From contig PPGL01000099.1 in assembly GCA_003173915.1 (NCBI GenBank), positions 1 to 8,333 of the forward strand: DNA of 8,333 nucleotides, given 5' to 3'. Numbering within the stretch: the stretch's first letter is position 1; every line of letters begins with the position of its first letter. Below are positions 6,424 to 8,333 of this stretch, piece after piece. The notes under the pieces are model-generated. The model saw only the letters and a program-made list of their open reading frames with translations, searched no databases and had not been told where the DNA came from. A program made the position numbers and the translations under genes. Origin of the DNA: Candidatus Levyibacteriota bacterium (GTDB lineage Bacteria > Patescibacteria > Microgenomatia > Levybacterales > UBA12049).

Positions 6424-7436
6424 TATCTATTTCCGTATTGTTTTTCGTAATACTCTTTGTATGTACCGCTTTTAATATCTTTCCACCACCACTCGTTTTC
6501 TTTGTACCATTGTATGGTCTTTTCAAGCCAACTATCAAAATCATGTTGTGGTTGCCATCCAAGTTCGTTTTTTATTTTACTCCAATCAATTGCATATCGT
6601 CTGTCATGACCAGGTCTATCTTTTACATATTCAATATAACTTTCATCTTTTCCTAAATGCTGTACTATTTTCTTTGCAACGGAAAGATTGTTAATATCTT
6701 CTGTGAATCCTCCAACACAATATGTTTCTCCAATTTTTCCTTTTTGCAAAACAACATCTATTGCTCGACAATGATCTTCAACATATAACCAGTCACGAAC
6801 ATACAATCCGTCTCCGTAGATGGGAATTTTTTTGTCTTCCAACACATTCGTTATTGCGAGAGGAATCATTTTTTCTGGGAATTGATATGGACCAAAGTTA
6901 TTAGAACAATTAGTAATAGTAATTGGAAGCCCATACGTATCTGCATATGCTCTGACTAAATGATCTGATCCTGCTTTACTTGCCGAATATGGACTATGTG
7001 GATTGTATGGAGTGTGTTCTGTAAATCGCTCGTTTGAACCAAGCGCTAAAGCTCCAAATACTTCATCTGTTGAAACATGATGAAATCTTTGGACATTATT
7101 TTTGACAGCCGCATCGAGTAAAACTTGTGTCCCACCAACATTTGTTTCAACAAAATCAGAGGGATTCATAATTGATCTATCTACATGACTTTCTGCTGCA
7201 AAATGAACAACAATATCAACTCCCTCCATTGCTGTTGCAACAGCAACAGGATCACAAATATCACCTTTAACAAAAGTATAATTTGGTTTGTCCTGAACAT
7301 CTCGGAGATTTTCAAGATTTCCTGCGTAGGTTAGTTTGTCTAGGTTAACAATTTCATCTTCCGGATGTTCTTTCAACCAGTATAAAACAAAATTTGCTCC
7401 AATAAATCCAGCTCCACCGGTTACAAGAAGTTTCAT
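6423..7436 (-). CDS. rmlB: dTDP-glucose 4,6-dehydratase
   Basis: The enzyme turns dTDP-D-glucose into dTDP-4-keto-6-deoxy-D-glucose using tightly bound NAD. The 337 residues match the family's usual length. Seen in order: TGGAGFIG at 6-13, NLDKLTYAGN at 31-40 with the acidic residue for NAD binding, FAAESHVDRS at 79-88, STDEVFG at 122-128 carrying the Thr-Asp-Glu catalytic set, the Y150/K154 pair in YSASK, NNFGPYQFPEK at 179-189, YGDGLYVRDW at 207-216 and the diagnostic DRPGHDRRYAID at 273-284. It follows rmlA after 59 AT-rich bases and is coupled to the Nudix gene by a one-base overlap. No Shine-Dalgarno site precedes the ATG. All key residues are intact, and this is one of the surest calls in the window. 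Confidence 0.97.
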   Translation of the reverse strand: MKLLVTGGAGFIGANFVLYWLKEHPEDEIVNLDKLTYAGNLENLRDVQDKPNYTFVKGDICDPVAVATAMEGVDIVVHFAAESHVDRSIMNPSDFVETNVGGTQVLLDAAVKNNVQRFHHVSTDEVFGALALGSNERFTEHTPYNPHSPYSASKAGSDHLVRAYADTYGLPITITNCSNNFGPYQFPEKMIPLAITNVLEDKKIPIYGDGLYVRDWLYVEDHCRAIDVVLQKGKIGETYCVGGFTEDINNLSVAKKIVQHLGKDESYIEYVKDRPGHDRRYAIDWSKIKNELGWQPQHDFDSWLEKTIQWYKENEWWWKDIKSGTYKEYYEKQYGNR

Positions 7437-7447
7437 AGAACTATATT

Positions 7448-7476
7448 ATTATATCTTGGAATATATAAATTTGCAT
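7448..7476 (-). promoter_or_regulatory. Possible promoter upstream of rmlB
   Basis: The 59-base rmlA-rmlB spacer contains a perfect TATAAT on the minus strand at 7453-7448. The hexamer at 17-base spacing (ATGCAA) matches TTGACA poorly, and the spacer is so AT-rich that a chance match is likely. If real, the transcript would begin only a few bases before the ATG at 7436, giving a nearly leaderless message. Confidence 0.25.
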
Positions 7477-7495
7477 GAGTGGAAGTAGAAATGGA

Positions 7496-8230
7496 TTATT
7501 CTTTCTGATTTTGATCTTTTTCTGCCCAGAATTTACTTGCGTTGAATAAACTTCCAAATGTTCCTGCATCACTCCAAAATCCCTGAAGCTCTGCCCAGGT
7601 AAGAGTTCCTTCTTTGATATATTCGTTATTTACATCTGTAATTTCAAGTTGTCCACGTGCTGAAGGCTTAATTGTTGTAATTTTATTAAATACTGTTTTA
7701 TCGTACATATATAAACCAGTTACAGCATAGCTACTTTTTGGATTTTTTGGTTTTTCTTCTATACTTAAGATTTTATTTTTATTGTATGTATCAAATTGTG
7801 GAACTCCATAACGGGTTGGATCAGGGACTGCTTTTAAAAATATTTTTGCGCCTTTTCTGAAGTTTTTTACATCTTCAGAAATATCAGCATCTGTTGTATT
7901 ATCCCCCAAAATAACGGCAATACTATCATCTCCTGAGAAATCTTTTGCGAGTGCAAGCGCATCCGCGATACCTCCATCTGGCTTTTCTTGATATGCGTAC
8001 TCTAAGTGCTCGACACCAAGTTGTGTTCCATTTTTTAGTACTCCTAAATAATGACCTACATGAGGGCCACTGGTAATAACAAGAATATGTTTGATACCAG
8101 CCCTAACAAGCGTTTCAATTGGATAAAAAATCATTGGCTTATTGTATACGGGAAGAAGATGTTTGTTGGTAACGTGAGTCAGAGGATATAGTCTTGTTCC
8201 AAGTCCACCAGCTAAAATAACACCTTTCAT
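7496..8230 (-). CDS. rmlA: Glucose-1-phosphate thymidylyltransferase, short form
   Basis: It joins glucose-1-phosphate and dTTP to give dTDP-glucose, the substrate of RmlB encoded next. The nucleotidyltransferase fold is clear: GGLGTRLYPLT at 8-18, K23 in NKHLLPVYNKPM, GDN at 109-111 with D110 as a metal ligand, DPTRYGV at 137-143, IEEKP at 157-161, YAVTGLYMYD at 168-177, SARGQLEITD at 190-199 and FWSDAGT at 218-224 with metal-binding D221. At 244 residues it is about 45 shorter than classical RmlA of roughly 290, ending soon after the SDAGT motif. It therefore lacks the C-terminal helices that take part in allosteric dTDP-rhamnose feedback and dimer contacts in the long form. Short forms of this size are known, for example in Bacillus, so it is not truncated by mutation. 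It starts three bases after the preceding stop, without a visible ribosome binding site. Confidence 0.93.
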   Translation of the reverse strand: MKGVILAGGLGTRLYPLTHVTNKHLLPVYNKPMIFYPIETLVRAGIKHILVITSGPHVGHYLGVLKNGTQLGVEHLEYAYQEKPDGGIADALALAKDFSGDDSIAVILGDNTTDADISEDVKNFRKGAKIFLKAVPDPTRYGVPQFDTYNKNKILSIEEKPKNPKSSYAVTGLYMYDKTVFNKITTIKPSARGQLEITDVNNEYIKEGTLTWAELQGFWSDAGTFGSLFNASKFWAEKDQNQKE

Positions 8231-8233
8231 ATA

Positions 8234-8332
8234 TTAGAGACCGACGTTTAGTACAAAAAATACTAGGGCAATACCAAGCGTCGCTATTGCAATGTATTCT
8301 AACACAATCTTTACTGAAAAACTATGATGGAT
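8234..8332 (-). CDS. C-terminal end of an unidentified membrane protein (5' part outside window)
   Basis: An open frame enters from the right edge and ends at a TAA (8236-8234). Its last 32 residues include a hydrophobic stretch, EYIAIATLGIALVFFVLNVG, that reads as one transmembrane helix ending almost at the C-terminus. The stop lies three bases before the rmlA ATG, the same tight spacing as elsewhere in this operon, which supports it being a real upstream gene. The family cannot be named from so short a piece; a polysaccharide flippase, a polymerase or a membrane glycosyltransferase would fit the context but none is shown. It could also be chance open frame in AT-rich DNA. Confidence 0.5.
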   Translation of the reverse strand: MHHSFSVKIVLEYIAIATLGIALVFFVLNVGL

Positions 8333-8333
8333 G

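Noticed and set aside
6393..6656. Plus-strand open frame with a very hydrophobic N-terminal part, resembling a small membrane protein
   Set aside because: It is antisense to the start of the Nudix gene and the end of rmlB. Phe-, Leu- and Ile-rich antisense frames are expected in AT-rich DNA, and no start signal precedes it.
1..8333. CRISPR array, tRNA or rRNA gene, insertion sequence, or phage gene
   Set aside because: Almost every base is covered by sugar-metabolism genes. No regularly spaced repeats, transposase motifs or structured RNA signatures were seen in the short gaps.

Overview
The window is a densely packed, AT-rich stretch of bacterial chromosome in which every supported gene lies on the minus strand, so transcription runs from high to low coordinates. 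It holds nine recognisable genes plus the last 32 codons of an unidentified one. No RNA genes, mobile elements or CRISPR arrays were seen. The low GC, near-absent Shine-Dalgarno sites, very short spacers, and a DPM1-type glycosyltransferase that appears to run into a GtrA-like membrane domain fit a Patescibacteria/CPR-type genome. That assignment is inference: no taxonomic marker gene is present, and another low-GC bacterium or an archaeon is possible. The standard genetic code is consistent with what is seen.

Layout in order of transcription: a partial membrane protein C-terminus (8332-8234); rmlA, short form (8230-7496); rmlB (7436-6423); a Nudix hydrolase overlapping rmlB by one base (6423-5962); an RmlD-like reductase (5946-5065); a 58-base spacer with inverted and direct repeats; ugd, UDP-glucose 6-dehydrogenase (5006-3705); rmd, overlapping ugd by four bases (3708-2749); gmd (2720-1752); a UDP-glucuronate decarboxylase (1748-789); and a polyprenol-phosphate glycosyltransferase cut by the window edge (768-1). 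No stretch longer than about 60 bases lacks a gene.

Together the genes form a nucleotide-sugar cassette with three branches. RmlA and RmlB make dTDP-4-keto-6-deoxyglucose, which the RmlD-like enzyme probably reduces; the epimerase RmlC needed for dTDP-L-rhamnose is not in the window. Ugd oxidises UDP-glucose to UDP-glucuronate, and the decarboxylase turns that into UDP-xylose. Gmd and Rmd turn GDP-mannose into, most likely, GDP-D-rhamnose. The closing glycosyltransferase probably loads a sugar onto a polyprenyl phosphate at the membrane. The likely end product is a surface glycan or glycoprotein sugar rich in 6-deoxyhexoses, glucuronate and xylose.

I do not see a clearly new biological system. 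The points most worth checking are the missing rmlC with a divergent RmlD, a Ugd lacking the usual acidic residues of its NAD site, the palindromic spacer at 5014-5064, and the Nudix gene coupled to rmlB.
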